A DNA stretch of 64,000 nt from Sphingomonas yantingensis (GCF_014199325.1 NZ_JACIJJ010000001.1:310001-374000); one strand, 5' to 3'. Shown: positions 1-8,688, counted from the stretch's first letter. Translations and numbers: made by a program. The notes: generated by a model from the sequence alone, not told the origin.

Positions 1-127
1 CACGCAGTGGATCCGCTGCGAGCGTTGTACGACCGTGTCGCCCCGCAATGCGCTGGTTGGTATCCGGATCGCGCGCGCATGTGGAAAGCGCCGCCTCTAC
101 CGAGGCGGCGCCGGTGATGTGCGTCAT
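1..127 (-). CDS. Partial hypothetical protein, N-terminus only
   Basis: An ATG at 127 with AGGAG about eight bases upstream opens a frame that stays open to the left edge, about 42 residues. It lies 120 bases downstream of the relaxase gene on the same strand and may be its operon partner. No family can be recognised from this fragment. It could be a chance frame, but the strong ribosome site argues for a real start. Confidence 0.4.
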   Translation of the reverse strand, partial: MTHITGAASVEAALSTCARDPDTNQRIAGRHGRTTLAADPLR

Positions 128-247
128 GGTCGATGCTCCTGTTAGGATCGACCGAGCGGCAGCGAGGCTTTTCCTCTCAACCCTTCCCGATCACAGGAAC
201 GCCGCCGATGCGGCTTTTCCACGCTGGTCACATGCGAGCACATGAGA

Positions 248-1888
248 TCACCAATTCATCGCCTCTGTGCTTTGTTCGCGCTGTTGACGCGCGCGCTGCC
301 AGGCATGTTTGCGTGGTTTTGCCGATGCGGCGCTGTCATCCAGCGCCTGCCGCTGGATCGCGGCCTGGGCCGCCGCTGCCGCCCTCGCTTCGCGTGCGAT
401 GCGCGCGATGGCCGCGTCCTCACGCTTGCGGCGTTCCTCGTCACGCTTCCGCGCTTCGTCGCTGCGGGTGATGGCCAGATCGATGATGGTGGTGTCGGCG
501 AAGTTCGGCAGCCGCCGCGGCGCAAGTGCGGGCAACTGCGGGATGATCGCCCGTGCCATCGTTGGCGGCGGCGCGGTTAGCTCCGTGGCGCGCGCGGCAC
601 GAGGCGGGACACGCGCTATCAAGCTAGGCGGTGCGGAAATGTGCGCCCTTGCCGGTGCGACCGGCACCGTCGCAAGGGGCTGGATCGATGCTCCCGCCAA
701 TCGCGGCAAGCGGATTCGCAAATTTCCGATTTCCATTCGCGCCGGGCGTGAAATCGGCTGCGGTTGGGCCATCGCGACGACCTCGATCAAGGGACGCTGC
801 GGTAACGTTCGCTGTTGCTGCTCGATCGATCCGGCGATCTGTGATGGCCTGATTCTGACCGGCGGTATTTTCGGCACGACAACCGCCGTCGTCGATAGCG
901 GCAGTAGCTTGGGAACCACCGCAGCCTCGATGGCCATTGTGGCGGCAACGACCCGCTCCGGGACCGGTAGGGGTAGCGCCGGCAAGCGGGCGAACCGCGC
1001 GGCGATGGCGCGTGCGGCCTCCTGCGCCTTTGCCAGTGCCTCGTCGGCATGACGTAGCGCATCGTCGATCACAGCAGCCTTAGAGCGCATGACGCGCTCG
1101 TGGTTCTCCTCGTTCTCGGCGACATATTCGCCGCTGCGCGCCTGGTTCGTCCTTGCACCGCCGAGATGGACCTGCGGCTCGTGCGGCAGGCCGCGGTCGG
1201 CATTGCTCTTCGCGGTCCAGACCTGGTCCTGACCGGCCTCGAACGACATTTCGGTCATGACGCTCGCATACATCTCACGGAACAGCTTCATGGCCTTGGG
1301 ATTGTCGAGGTCGGTGCGCAGCATCTCGCCGACATACCATTCGTGGTCGCCGGTGCGGACCATCGGCCGGAACGACCACAGGACGTGCAGGTGCCAGTTG
1401 CGCTGGTCGCCGTCCGGCGGCGGTGCGTGGAGCGTTACCAGATAAGGCAGGTCGAACCGGCCAAGCGTCTCCTCTGCCCAGCGGACGCCGCAAGTCATCA
1501 TCTCGTCCGGAGACTGGCGATGATCGACCGCCAGTATGCCGTGCATCAACAGCTTGGCGTTCTTCTGCGCCGCCCAGTTGACCTGCTCGAGATGGTCAAA
1601 TCCGCACAAAGCCTCGTCGATCGTCATACCGATGTTGGTCGCGACATAGGGGTTGCCGTCTGGATCGAGCTCGGCACCGTTGAAGCAATACAACACCACC
1701 CGTTGCGACACGCCTGCCTCAGCGGTGCGGCGCGAGTAATAGCGCATCCGCATGAAGCCGTTGGCGCTGCTGGTAGTCAGCTTCGACTGGCGGCCGAAAT
1801 CATCCGTGAACAGCGCATCGATGTAGCGATGCACCCTGCGTTGGGGGGCGTTTCGAGAAGCCCGGGAGGAGGTCGAGGGTTTCGCCAT
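248..1888 (-). CDS. MobA/MobL-type relaxase (mobilisation protein)
   Basis: 546 residues. The N-terminal half holds a histidine motif, WHLHVLW, typical of the metal-binding site in MobA/MobL relaxases, preceded by a region rich in D/E/H. The C-terminal half is low complexity (Pro/Ala/Arg-rich) and then K/R/E-rich coiled-coil-like, as in relaxases with degenerate tails. Such proteins nick the oriT strand and lead plasmid or mobilisable-element transfer. I chose the ATG at 1888 because the upstream in-frame extension runs through the candidate oriT hairpin. It is divergent from a TraD-like gene, the usual layout around an oriT. A catalytic tyrosine near the N-terminus cannot be assigned with certainty. 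The relaxase call is by motif and context only. Confidence 0.6.
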   Translation of the reverse strand: MAKPSTSSRASRNAPQRRVHRYIDALFTDDFGRQSKLTTSSANGFMRMRYYSRRTAEAGVSQRVVLYCFNGAELDPDGNPYVATNIGMTIDEALCGFDHLEQVNWAAQKNAKLLMHGILAVDHRQSPDEMMTCGVRWAEETLGRFDLPYLVTLHAPPPDGDQRNWHLHVLWSFRPMVRTGDHEWYVGEMLRTDLDNPKAMKLFREMYASVMTEMSFEAGQDQVWTAKSNADRGLPHEPQVHLGGARTNQARSGEYVAENEENHERVMRSKAAVIDDALRHADEALAKAQEAARAIAARFARLPALPLPVPERVVAATMAIEAAVVPKLLPLSTTAVVVPKIPPVRIRPSQIAGSIEQQQRTLPQRPLIEVVAMAQPQPISRPARMEIGNLRIRLPRLAGASIQPLATVPVAPARAHISAPPSLIARVPPRAARATELTAPPPTMARAIIPQLPALAPRRLPNFADTTIIDLAITRSDEARKRDEERRKREDAAIARIAREARAAAAAQAAIQRQALDDSAASAKPRKHAWQRARQQREQSTEAMNW

Positions 1889-1948
1889 CGGTGAAACATT
1901 TCTTGCGCCAAACTTCAGCCCCCCAACCTTAGCTCCCTCACATCGCCG

Positions 1949-1978
1949 ATCCTTTCCGAAGCTAGGTTCGGAAAGGAT
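1949..1978. promoter_or_regulatory. Candidate oriT / divergent-promoter hairpin
   Basis: A perfect inverted repeat has 12-bp arms (ATCCTTTCCGAA and its complement) and a 6-base loop. It lies in the 136-bp gap between the divergent relaxase and TraD-like genes. Relaxase recognition hairpins are commonly placed exactly here, with the nick a few bases beyond one arm. It could instead be an operator for a repressor of both genes. Confidence 0.5.
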
Positions 1979-2024
1979 AACTGGCCGAATCGCGCGATCA
2001 CGCCGCTTCCCAAGGAGAAGCGTC

Positions 2025-2657
2025 ATGGATTCGCGAATTTACGAAAATGCCGATGGCCAGCCGGACATCGACCGCGTCCTGGAGAAGGCCGACGCCGATC
2101 TCGCGCGGTTGGACGAGGATCGGGCTGCGATCGCCGAACGCCGCCGTGCGCTAGTCGCACCGCGCTACAAGACCGTGGTTGCCGAGCCGACCGAGGTGCA
2201 CAACAAGATCGCACTCGGCGGCGTGCTGGTGAACCACGGCCTGTCGGCGATCGACGCCGATGCGCTCGCCGGGCTGCTGGCGTTCTGGGCGGACCAGGTC
2301 TGGTCCGACATGGACGAGTTGATCGACACCGAGCCATCGGTGTCGTTCGGCCAAGCGATTGTGATGATGATCGACCGTCACGACCGCGATCTCTCGGCGC
2401 GTGGGCTGTACGAGACCTGGCGTCGCCGGCTGGTCGCCTATGACGCCGATCGTGCCGAGTGGCTCGCGCGCAACGAGGAATATCGCCTGGAAGGCGCGTG
2501 GCGGGAAGAGGGAATGACGCGCAATCAGCGCTGGCTGATCCGTGTCACCTGCCGCCTGCGCGGGATCGACGTGCCGGGGCACCTGTCGCGCGGCGATGCC
2601 GCCGACTGGCTGGAGGCGCACGGCGCCAACCTAAACTATCGCGAGTTCGTGGCGTGA
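2025..2657 (+). CDS. TraD-like mobilisation accessory protein
   Basis: 210 residues, ATG with AAGGAGAAG just upstream. Residues about 62-85 read KIALGGVLVNHGL followed by an LAGLL helix, resembling the short TraD-type proteins encoded next to relaxases. The last 45 residues hold a motif of the form MTxxQRxxI...RG.A..WL, which recurs in the next gene. It is translationally coupled to that gene (GTGA overlap at 2654). The role is presumably auxiliary in DNA mobilisation. The family assignment is weak and the divergence from the relaxase supports it. Confidence 0.5.
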   Translation: MDSRIYENADGQPDIDRVLEKADADLARLDEDRAAIAERRRALVAPRYKTVVAEPTEVHNKIALGGVLVNHGLSAIDADALAGLLAFWADQVWSDMDELIDTEPSVSFGQAIVMMIDRHDRDLSARGLYETWRRRLVAYDADRAEWLARNEEYRLEGAWREEGMTRNQRWLIRVTCRLRGIDVPGHLSRGDAADWLEAHGANLNYREFVA

Positions 2658-3481
2658 CCGCGTTCGTGTGGACCGACCGCGACGGTCAGCGGCACGAGCT
2701 CGACAGCCCCGCGAGGATCGAGGCCGAGGTGGCGGAGGTCGCCCGGGAGATGGACGGCTATGTCGCCCTCCTCGACAATCCGGATCGCATGCTGCGTGAC
2801 CCGGCTCGCACCGCGATCGGTCGGCTCCGGCCCCGGCTCGAGCAGCTGCGGGCCGACCTCGCTCGCTGGAACGAGCACGCCATAGCGATCATCCGGGGCG
2901 ACGCAATGAACCTCGCCGCGCGGATCGAAGAACTGCCGGGGATGATCGCTGACGTGCTGCTGGTCGTGGAACTGCACCGCGAGCACGCCCGGCTCATGGC
3001 CGTCACCAACGACGCGCCCGAGATGCGCGCCCGGCGGCTCGCTGAGCCCATGACCGCGCACCAGCGCCAGGCGATTGCTGTCTGCGCGTCGCGCATCGCG
3101 CCGCCGGGCACGGCCACGCGGGGCGAGGCCAAGGCGTGGCTCGACGCGCAACCGCGCTTTGCACGCGGCGGTCAGGTCGATGGCGGCTGGTTCGGCTGGG
3201 TCGATCGCAACGGCCACGCCCATCGGCTCGGCGACGCGCTGCCTATCGAGCGCGAGGTCGCAGCGATCGCGAAGGAACTGGCCGCGCTACGCCCGGCGCT
3301 CACCGGCGCGAGCAATGCCGACACGCTCTACGAAGCGGTCGATGCGGGGGGCGCTTCTTGGGCGCGCCTGCAAATCCTACAAGGGGATCTGGAGCGGTAT
3401 GATCGCGAGGCCACGGCCCGCGAGGATACCGCATGGACAGCCTATGCCGCCGACTGGCGGTCGAAGAGGAAGACGTCGTGA
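2654..3481 (+). CDS. Hypothetical protein with internal domain duplication
   Basis: 275 residues from a GTG that overlaps the upstream stop (GTGA). Two copies of a ~75-residue unit can be seen, near residues 5-75 and 182-255. Each starts W(T/V)DR(D/N)G(Q/H), continues with an I-E-x-E-V-A helix and ends in a DLxR helix. Between them lies MTAHQR...TRGEAKAWL, the same ~40-residue motif found at the C-terminus of the preceding protein. Mostly helical and charged, with no catalytic motif recognised. Likely a mobilisation-operon accessory protein. It is coupled by another GTGA overlap to the reverse-transcriptase-like remnant. Confidence 0.6.
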   Translation: MTAFVWTDRDGQRHELDSPARIEAEVAEVAREMDGYVALLDNPDRMLRDPARTAIGRLRPRLEQLRADLARWNEHAIAIIRGDAMNLAARIEELPGMIADVLLVVELHREHARLMAVTNDAPEMRARRLAEPMTAHQRQAIAVCASRIAPPGTATRGEAKAWLDAQPRFARGGQVDGGWFGWVDRNGHAHRLGDALPIEREVAAIAKELAALRPALTGASNADTLYEAVDAGGASWARLQILQGDLERYDREATAREDTAWTAYAADWRSKRKTS

Positions 3482-4142
3482 CCGCATACGCGCTTCGGCC
3501 ATTCGAGCTCTTCGTCGTCGGCTATCACAATCATGCCTTGGCCACCGTATTCCGCAGGGGTCGGCGCTGTCTGCACTCGTGGGCGAGTACGTGGTGGCAG
3601 AGGTTCTACGGGGTTTGGCTGATCTCCCCGGCGGGCCGCTGCTGCATGCGTATGGCCACAACCTTCACACCTATTCCGACAACCTCGGCATATTCGTGGA
3701 CCGGGAGCAGGCAGGCGCCATCGTGGACCTCTTGCAGAAGGCGTTCGCGTCTTCTGCCGCTGGCCCCTTTCTTCTGCGGGCGGCACCTCCCAAGCCGATC
3801 TCGCAGCCGTTCAAGTTCCTTGGCTACTGGTTCCGGCTTGCGGATGGCGGCGCGGAGGTATTCGTCCCGGCAGAGTTTGCCCAGCATCGTGCAGATGCCA
3901 TCCTCCGGGACCTAATGACCGCCGATCGCACGCGGCTCAGCAAGATGCGGAAGACGATCGAAGGGGTGGCGGGGGAGTGGGCCCGCTGGTACGGCGTCGA
4001 CGCCTGGAAGACCTCCGCGCTGCAACGCGTTGCAACCGCCGACGAGGCTCTGGACGCGTTCAGGCTCCGGGGTGCGCAGGTGACAGGCTCTGAGGATGCA
4101 ATACTCGGGTCAACGCCTGGCGCTTATTTTCGCCTCCAATGA
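3478..4142 (+). pseudogene. Truncated reverse-transcriptase-like gene
   Basis: A GTG at 3478 overlaps the preceding stop (GTGA) and opens a short N-terminal stretch. A -1 shift near 3535 is needed to enter the long frame that reads IPQGSALS, then YSDN, then FLGYWF, matching in order and spacing the PQGxxxS, YxDD-type and FLG motifs of reverse transcriptases. The fingers and the first palm motifs (normally ~150 or more residues) are absent, and the active-site motif is YSDN rather than YxDD. The remainder to the stop is helical, like an RT thumb. Best read as a decayed RT of the kind carried on alphaproteobacterial mobile elements. A compact active protein is unlikely without the first catalytic Asp. 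Confidence 0.55.
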
Positions 4143-4570
4143 TCGAGTACTGACCCGTCGATCTGAACGGTGACGAGGTTTGTGGCATCGCCGGTTCCCC
4201 GAGAGAGGTAGATCTTGGTGTAAGGCTTACGCTCGTTGGGGCCGAGGGAGATGGTGATCCTGTAGCCTCTGGCGACGTATTCGCGAACCTTCGTCACCAT
4301 TGGATGGTTCGCCAGATCGAGCTTCGCGACGACGCGCTGATCCACCTGAAGGCTGGCGGGGCGTCCATCTAGCGCGGTCGCGCTTGCGGACATGCGACTG
4401 ACGCGACTGAGGATTTGCGTCCACGTTTGGCGCAGATGCGATGGGTGTGTGCCGGTCACAAACACATAAGCCGTTCGATCGCGCATGTCTTTGAAGCCCT
4501 TCGAGGTCCCGTCCCCTCCCAAAATTCGCTCGATCAGCGTCCCAATTTCATCCGTCGATCCGTGGTACAC
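4124..4570 (-). CDS. Hypothetical protein, 148 aa
   Basis: GTG start with GGGAGCC a few bases upstream. It converges with and overlaps the 3' end of the RT-like gene by 19 bases. The sequence has alternating hydrophobic stretches (VTVQIDGSVLDHW, TKIYLSRGTG) suggesting a beta-rich globular fold. No signal peptide, membrane segment or known motif. Not recognised. Confidence 0.45.
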   Translation of the reverse strand: MYHGSTDEIGTLIERILGGDGTSKGFKDMRDRTAYVFVTGTHPSHLRQTWTQILSRVSRMSASATALDGRPASLQVDQRVVAKLDLANHPMVTKVREYVARGYRITISLGPNERKPYTKIYLSRGTGDATNLVTVQIDGSVLDHWRRK

Positions 4571-4794
4571 GCTCGGCTCCCGTTAATTCGAAAGGAAAAC
4601 CTTCCATAAAGAAACGAATCATGCAAAAGAACTTACGGAACTCTGTTAGATAAGTAGGCGACTACTACTCGTAAGCAGACGGGGTTTTCATGCCAGTGCA
4701 AGGCTGCTATATTGATTCGGACTAAGGTGTAAGGGGATATGACGTGGTTGGGTTGCCTAGGCAGATCGTAAACTTTGGAGGATATTCGGAGATC

Positions 4795-4947
4795 ATGCCG
4801 GGGGTGCCTCCGGTTTTCTTTCCCGGTGATGTCTTGGTCGTCATGGCAGTGGAGGCTGATGGCGTGTTCGAATGTCAGCTAGCCGACGCGAACGGCCGCC
4901 CGGTGCCAAGCGTCTCGGACACCATATTCATCGAAGAGTTGACCTAG
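4795..4947 (+). CDS. Small hypothetical protein, 50 aa
   Basis: ATG preceded by GGAG at close spacing and GGAGGA a little further up. A GTG at 4744 in the same frame would give 67 residues. The predicted protein is acidic with alternating hydrophobic residues (DVLVVMAVEADGVFECQLAD), plausible as a small beta-rich protein. No family recognised. Confidence 0.35.
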   Translation: MPGVPPVFFPGDVLVVMAVEADGVFECQLADANGRPVPSVSDTIFIEELT

Positions 4948-5362
4948 CGATTTGGGCATCCGAGCGCTCCGTTGCGCTGGCCCAGCGCGGCTACTGCGCT
5001 GGTTGCAGCGACTTGCTCCATCGGCGCTTTGATAAGAAGCTGCACCACTCGGAGGCGGCAACCTCCGGCTACGTCGAGCCGGCAAGTTTCGGCGGCGGAA
5101 AGGGGCTCCCGAACGATTCGACGAAGCATCGCCGATGCGAGGAGCGTCGAGGAGAGCCGCCGGCAACGGGTTGCGCTCAGATCTGACACGACCTGGTGCT
5201 GAGGCGGCTTAACCTCTGCCACGATCGTTTACGGCCCCGTCAGATGCAGCCGGCTGGGGAAGTCCGGGGTGCTACGATGGGGTCGCCCGGTGCGGGCGAG
5301 ACAGGTTACGACCACATAACTGCCGCAGGGCCGAATGTGAGCTCGTCAAAATCACAAGAAAA
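4948..5362. other. Non-coding or decayed stretch left of attL
   Basis: No frame here has convincing codon use, start context or recognisable protein. Overlapping frames on both strands are mutually exclusive and look like shadows. It may hold decayed coding sequence from the mobilisable element. No terminator-like hairpin was found. Confidence 0.5.
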
Positions 5363-5410
5363 CTGGCGCACCCGAAGGGATTCGAACCCCTGGCCTCTGC
5401 CTTCGGAGGG
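5363..5410. repeat. attL: 48-bp copy of the tRNA-Arg 3' end
   Basis: Forty-eight bases identical to 39271-39318. They correspond to the tRNA-Arg gene from its CCA end through the T arm to the anticodon loop; beyond 5410 the sequence diverges at once. This is the left duplication made when the prophage integrated into tRNA-Arg. Here the tRNA is only a fragment and cannot be functional. Confidence 0.93.
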
Positions 5411-5669
5411 AAAGGGAGCCTAGGTTTGATCTAGGTTTTTTAACGCCCGTGACATCACCACTATCGTGAACGAATAACGAACAAAAGCGAAACATTGGCG
5501 ATTTTCACCGGAGCGGCACCGGACCCTTGAGCGCGCTTTCCGCACCCGTCTGCTCAGTGCGCGGAATCTAATGGCATATTTCTCCAAGACTCCGCGAGGC
5601 GATGGTGACATGGTCAACGCGAGGCAAGTATTTGTTGCATGTGCGTTCAAGCGAATTGGGGGCACAAAT

Positions 5670-6578
5670 ATGACAGCCTATACCGGTAGAGCATTTTGCT
5701 TTTCCTTGGCCGCGATGATCATGCCGTCCGTTTGTGTGGCGCAGACCGCGCCTACAAGCCCTAGGCCAGCCGCTGAAATTGAGCGTCAAATGGCGGAGCT
5801 GCAAAAGGAACTCGCCGCCAGCAAGCTCGCGGAGGCAAATGCTGCGATTGCCGCGGAGACGGCAGCCAAAGCGAAGGCCGATCAGGCTAGAATTTATCTC
5901 GCGAGCATCAGCGGAGCACCCCCCACTCAGCCCGGTGTCACAGCCCCCGCCGCCTTAATTCAGCAAAGTCAGCCCTCGCCCGGTACCGTTACGACTACGA
6001 CTGAAAAGCCAGATGGCACAAAAGTTGTGGAAGTGAAGCCTTGGACTCAAGAGGGCATTCGAGCAAATACGACTGGAAAACAGACTTTTGGGGGAATTAA
6101 CTTTGGTGTCGGTGTAGCCTTTAGCTATGATCTGGGTAGTAACGGACGAGTTTCAGACGCTTCAGTTGTCGATGGCATAGTCAGGGTTAACAGAACCGAG
6201 AATGTGCGCGCTCGCTTCGTTCTCGAATCTCATTTCCTTTTTACTCCAACGAATATTGGTGGAGTTAAGAGGTTTTTCGGCTTTGAGAATACAGCCACAG
6301 AGAAGAATTGGGGTGTTGGGCCGTTCATTGCGCTTCAGCCTGGAGGTGCCGAGGCCATAATCGACGCCATCGGAGCTGGTGTAATGGTCGGCCTTCGGAG
6401 ATCGGGTACAGGTACCGATAGCTTTAATATCGGAGTTGGTGTCCTTTACGACCTCAACGTTCAAACGCTTGGCGACGGTATTCTCGAAAACATGCCCTTG
6501 CCGGGCCTGGAAGAAGAGGTGCGCTTTAAAAGGCAGGAACAAAGTGGGCTGCTCATTATGTCGTCCTACTCCTTCTAG
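5670..6578 (+). CDS. Secreted outer-membrane-like protein with coiled coil
   Basis: 302 residues from the ATG at 5670. Residues 1-24 form a signal peptide (hydrophobic core, cleavage after CVAQ). Residues about 30-75 are a coiled coil (EIERQMAELQKELAASKLAE). Next comes a Pro/Thr-rich linker, then about 180 residues of alternating polar/hydrophobic strands with many Gly and aromatic residues ending in SYSF, an outer-membrane-protein-like C-terminus. It is AT-richer than the flanking DNA and is the first gene inside attL, typical of cargo. Function not recognised. A porin-like or surface protein is the best guess. Confidence 0.65.
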   Translation: MTAYTGRAFCFSLAAMIMPSVCVAQTAPTSPRPAAEIERQMAELQKELAASKLAEANAAIAAETAAKAKADQARIYLASISGAPPTQPGVTAPAALIQQSQPSPGTVTTTTEKPDGTKVVEVKPWTQEGIRANTTGKQTFGGINFGVGVAFSYDLGSNGRVSDASVVDGIVRVNRTENVRARFVLESHFLFTPTNIGGVKRFFGFENTATEKNWGVGPFIALQPGGAEAIIDAIGAGVMVGLRRSGTGTDSFNIGVGVLYDLNVQTLGDGILENMPLPGLEEEVRFKRQEQSGLLIMSSYSF

Positions 6579-6763
6579 TCGGGCGGAGCTGACCTTCGCG
6601 TCAGCTTCGCCCGAAACCACCTATCATCTCTGCATTTACGACGAGTGCAACACGCGCCCTCTAAATCCATACTTCGCTAAAGCGGTAACGATAGGCCGCT
6701 TAGCTTAAGTTGCGATTTCTGAAGGGCTTCCATCTTACCAGGATGTGGGCACCGGCCCTTTGC

Positions 6764-6931
6764 TCAGATCGACTGAGGCGACCCGCGAAAGTAGTTATTT
6801 TGGTCCGAGGACCGCGTGTCGCGGATGGCAATTTCAAGAACGCGAATCCGACGTTGCGCGAGCTTGAGCGACACCACCAGACCGAAGATCGCAATCAGCG
6901 ACAGCAGCTGAAGCGCGACAGCAAAGGCCAT
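6764..6931 (-). CDS. Small membrane protein, 55 aa
   Basis: ATG at 6931 with a GAGAGGGTG ribosome-site-like stretch upstream. One hydrophobic segment (FAVALQLLSLIAIFGLVVSL) follows the start and is followed by a basic, then polar tail (KLAQRRIRVLEIAIRD). This looks like a one-pass inner-membrane peptide. The same frame is open further upstream with poor composition, so I prefer this start. Function unknown. Confidence 0.4.
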   Translation of the reverse strand: MAFAVALQLLSLIAIFGLVVSLKLAQRRIRVLEIAIRDTRSSDQNNYFRGSPQSI

Positions 6932-7665
6932 TTCCACACCCTCTCGAAGACCGGACGGGCCTTCCCCCCCCCTGAACAGGGTTAATAGATTTAGCATGCG
7001 CATTTGGAAAGTGGCATTCAGATGCCCTTTTGTAGGCAGGGCTCCCATCGTCGAAGACATCTCATAATTCGCGCCGAGTATTCCGTTCGACGCGGCTGAC
7101 ACCACGTCCGCTTCCGCCTGCCTCTTTAGCCACCAGCTGGGCAATGGCATCAGTCCCATTCGCCGACATCCAGCTCGTGCATTCGCATATGCGAGCGGTC
7201 TGAAGTTGATTGACTCCAAATTGGGAGTGTACGAGCATCTCCACGGGCTCATTGTGTCTTAGCAATCCCCCGTCGGCGCGAAGTGACGTCGAGAGGTCTC
7301 GGTCCAATTCGGCGTTGAATGACCCTTTGGGCACCTTTGGCCACTGTCGTGGCGTATGCGTGAGGCCACCAGTCTCGGCCCCTTAGGCGGGCCGCTCACT
7401 GCGGAGGACGCATTGACGCCGACAGAAGACGAAATCGTCAAGCTGCAAAAAGCGATCGGCGTCGACCGCTTGCAAGCGATCTATCACCTCCGCGGCAGAG
7501 CCGCGATCCGCGGGAATAACCCTCGACCTGCCTTTCTTCGGTTGCCCTATGGAAACGATCCGTCACAGGAGAAGCGGCCATGACTGCAAACGGCCCAAGC
7601 GAAGGGTGCATAAAGAAGCGATAGCCACCGCAAATCGGCGCCACGGTCGTGTTCAAATCTGTACG
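6932..7665. other. Cargo stretch with only weak coding candidates
   Basis: Two frames might be genes. The minus frame 7062-7334 (90 aa) has varied protein-like composition. The plus frame 7356-7583 (75 aa) has a helix TEDEIVKLQKAIGVDRLQAI. Neither has a clear ribosome site or recognisable family. A 14-codon frame at 7580-7624 has a good site (CAGGAGAAG) but no visible partner downstream. Mixed composition suggests decayed cargo. Confidence 0.3.
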
Positions 7666-7962
7666 TTAGCGTCGCAGCCGCGCCACCAGCTTCCGCCACT
7701 CCGCCTCGTCCTGCGGCGGTAGCACGAGCGTCGGCCGCTGATGCGTCACCCGAACCAGGTCCGGCCGCGCGCCACACCGGCCGCAGCGGATCCGCTGCGA
7801 CAGCATCGCCATCCGATTGTCCCAGCGATGCACGAAGAACTTCCGGTCGAGCCACTTGCCGTCGATCACCGCGCGTCGATCGCAGCCGCTACAGCCGACG
7901 GCGAGGTTCGCCCCCTTTCGCGCGGCATCACTCCACGTCTCAAATCGAGAGTTCGCACTCAT
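7666..7962 (-). CDS. Small zinc-ribbon-like hypothetical protein, 98 aa
   Basis: The protein has two Cys pairs, CSGC near residue 24 and CGRC near residue 60, about 35 residues apart. The spacing suits a zinc ribbon. The C-terminus is helical (EAEWRKLVARLRR). Such proteins are common, unnamed accessory genes in sphingomonad genomes and phages. Likely DNA- or RNA-binding. It converges with the uncertain plus frames to its left and diverges from the YozE-like gene. Confidence 0.6.
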   Translation of the reverse strand: MSANSRFETWSDAARKGANLAVGCSGCDRRAVIDGKWLDRKFFVHRWDNRMAMLSQRIRCGRCGARPDLVRVTHQRPTLVLPPQDEAEWRKLVARLRR

Positions 7963-8041
7963 GGCGGGCGTCGTGGCACATTTGGAACATAGCGCGAACA
8001 GGCTATATCGGTTGCTAACGATTCGCCCACAGGAGATTGCC

Positions 8042-8278
8042 GTGACCGCTCAATCCAACCGCTATGCGCCCAAGAGCGAGCCGTTCGGCCGTTGGCTGCT
8101 CGTCCAGCGCAGCCGCGGAGACTGGATCGACGGCCTCGCCGATGCCGCCCGGGCAGACCGCGCCTTCCCAAAGGATGGCGACGTCGAGGCCGTCCGCCTG
8201 CGCATGGGTCAGCTGGGGGCCGACCCGGACATGCTCGAGGCGCTCGAGGATGCCGAGATGGACTGGCTTTCGCTATGA
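8042..8278 (+). CDS. YozE-like SAM-fold protein
   Basis: 78 residues from GTG 8042, which has AGGAG seven bases upstream. The sequence FGRWLLVQRSRGDWIDGLA, followed by D...FPKDGD, matches the YozE sterile-alpha-motif-like family (F..WL..Q..R.D.IGDLA.D......FP). YozE-fold proteins are small and of unknown molecular role. It overlaps the next gene by four bases (ATGA), so they are co-translated. Confidence 0.65.
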   Translation: MTAQSNRYAPKSEPFGRWLLVQRSRGDWIDGLADAARADRAFPKDGDVEAVRLRMGQLGADPDMLEALEDAEMDWLSL

Positions 8279-8553
8279 GGATCGTGACCTCGGCCGAAGC
8301 GCGCGCCAATCTCGACGCCGCCGCCCGGGCGCTCGATTGCAGCCACACGATGTGCTCGCGCGCTATCGGCCGAGGTGATGGTTACATCGGCCGGCATATC
8401 CGCGAGGGCGTCCCTGCCCTGCTGTCCGACCGGGACGCTCGAACCATCGCGGACTTCCTCGGCACCGATGCCCGCCTCTTCGGCGTGATCATGCCTCCTA
8501 AGGTCAAGAGCGCGCCGGCTCTGCCATGGTGGCGCGAGCCGATGCCCCTGTAA
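8275..8553 (+). CDS. HTH-type DNA-binding protein, 92 aa
   Basis: The ATG overlaps the upstream stop (ATGA). Residues about 20-60 (CSHTMCSRAIGRGDGYIGRH, then LLSDRDARTIADFLG) follow the helix-turn-helix pattern of N-terminal domains of sphingomonad repressors, in which an ALSRMIGRN.AYL helix pair precedes a DE.DR..LA.FFG helix. There is no S24 peptidase domain after it. Probably a small regulator paired with the YozE-like protein. Confidence 0.55.
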   Translation: MRIVTSAEARANLDAAARALDCSHTMCSRAIGRGDGYIGRHIREGVPALLSDRDARTIADFLGTDARLFGVIMPPKVKSAPALPWWREPMPL

Positions 8554-8688
8554 TGACAAAATAGCCGCCAATAGTTTCATTGGTGCCAGACTGTATCGGC
8601 CTTTCCATGTTTATTAAGTGTCGAAGAATCCATTTGCCTATAGTTTGTTGAAGGAGTTTATTCAGCCTAACGACTCGGAGAAGCGCCT

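Noticed and set aside
309..1894. Long plus-strand frames antisense to the relaxase
   Set aside because: High-GC shadow frames with Ala/Arg-rich, low-complexity products and no start sites.
4872..5222. Small overlapping frames on both strands left of attL
   Set aside because: They exclude each other, have no ribosome site and no protein-like composition.
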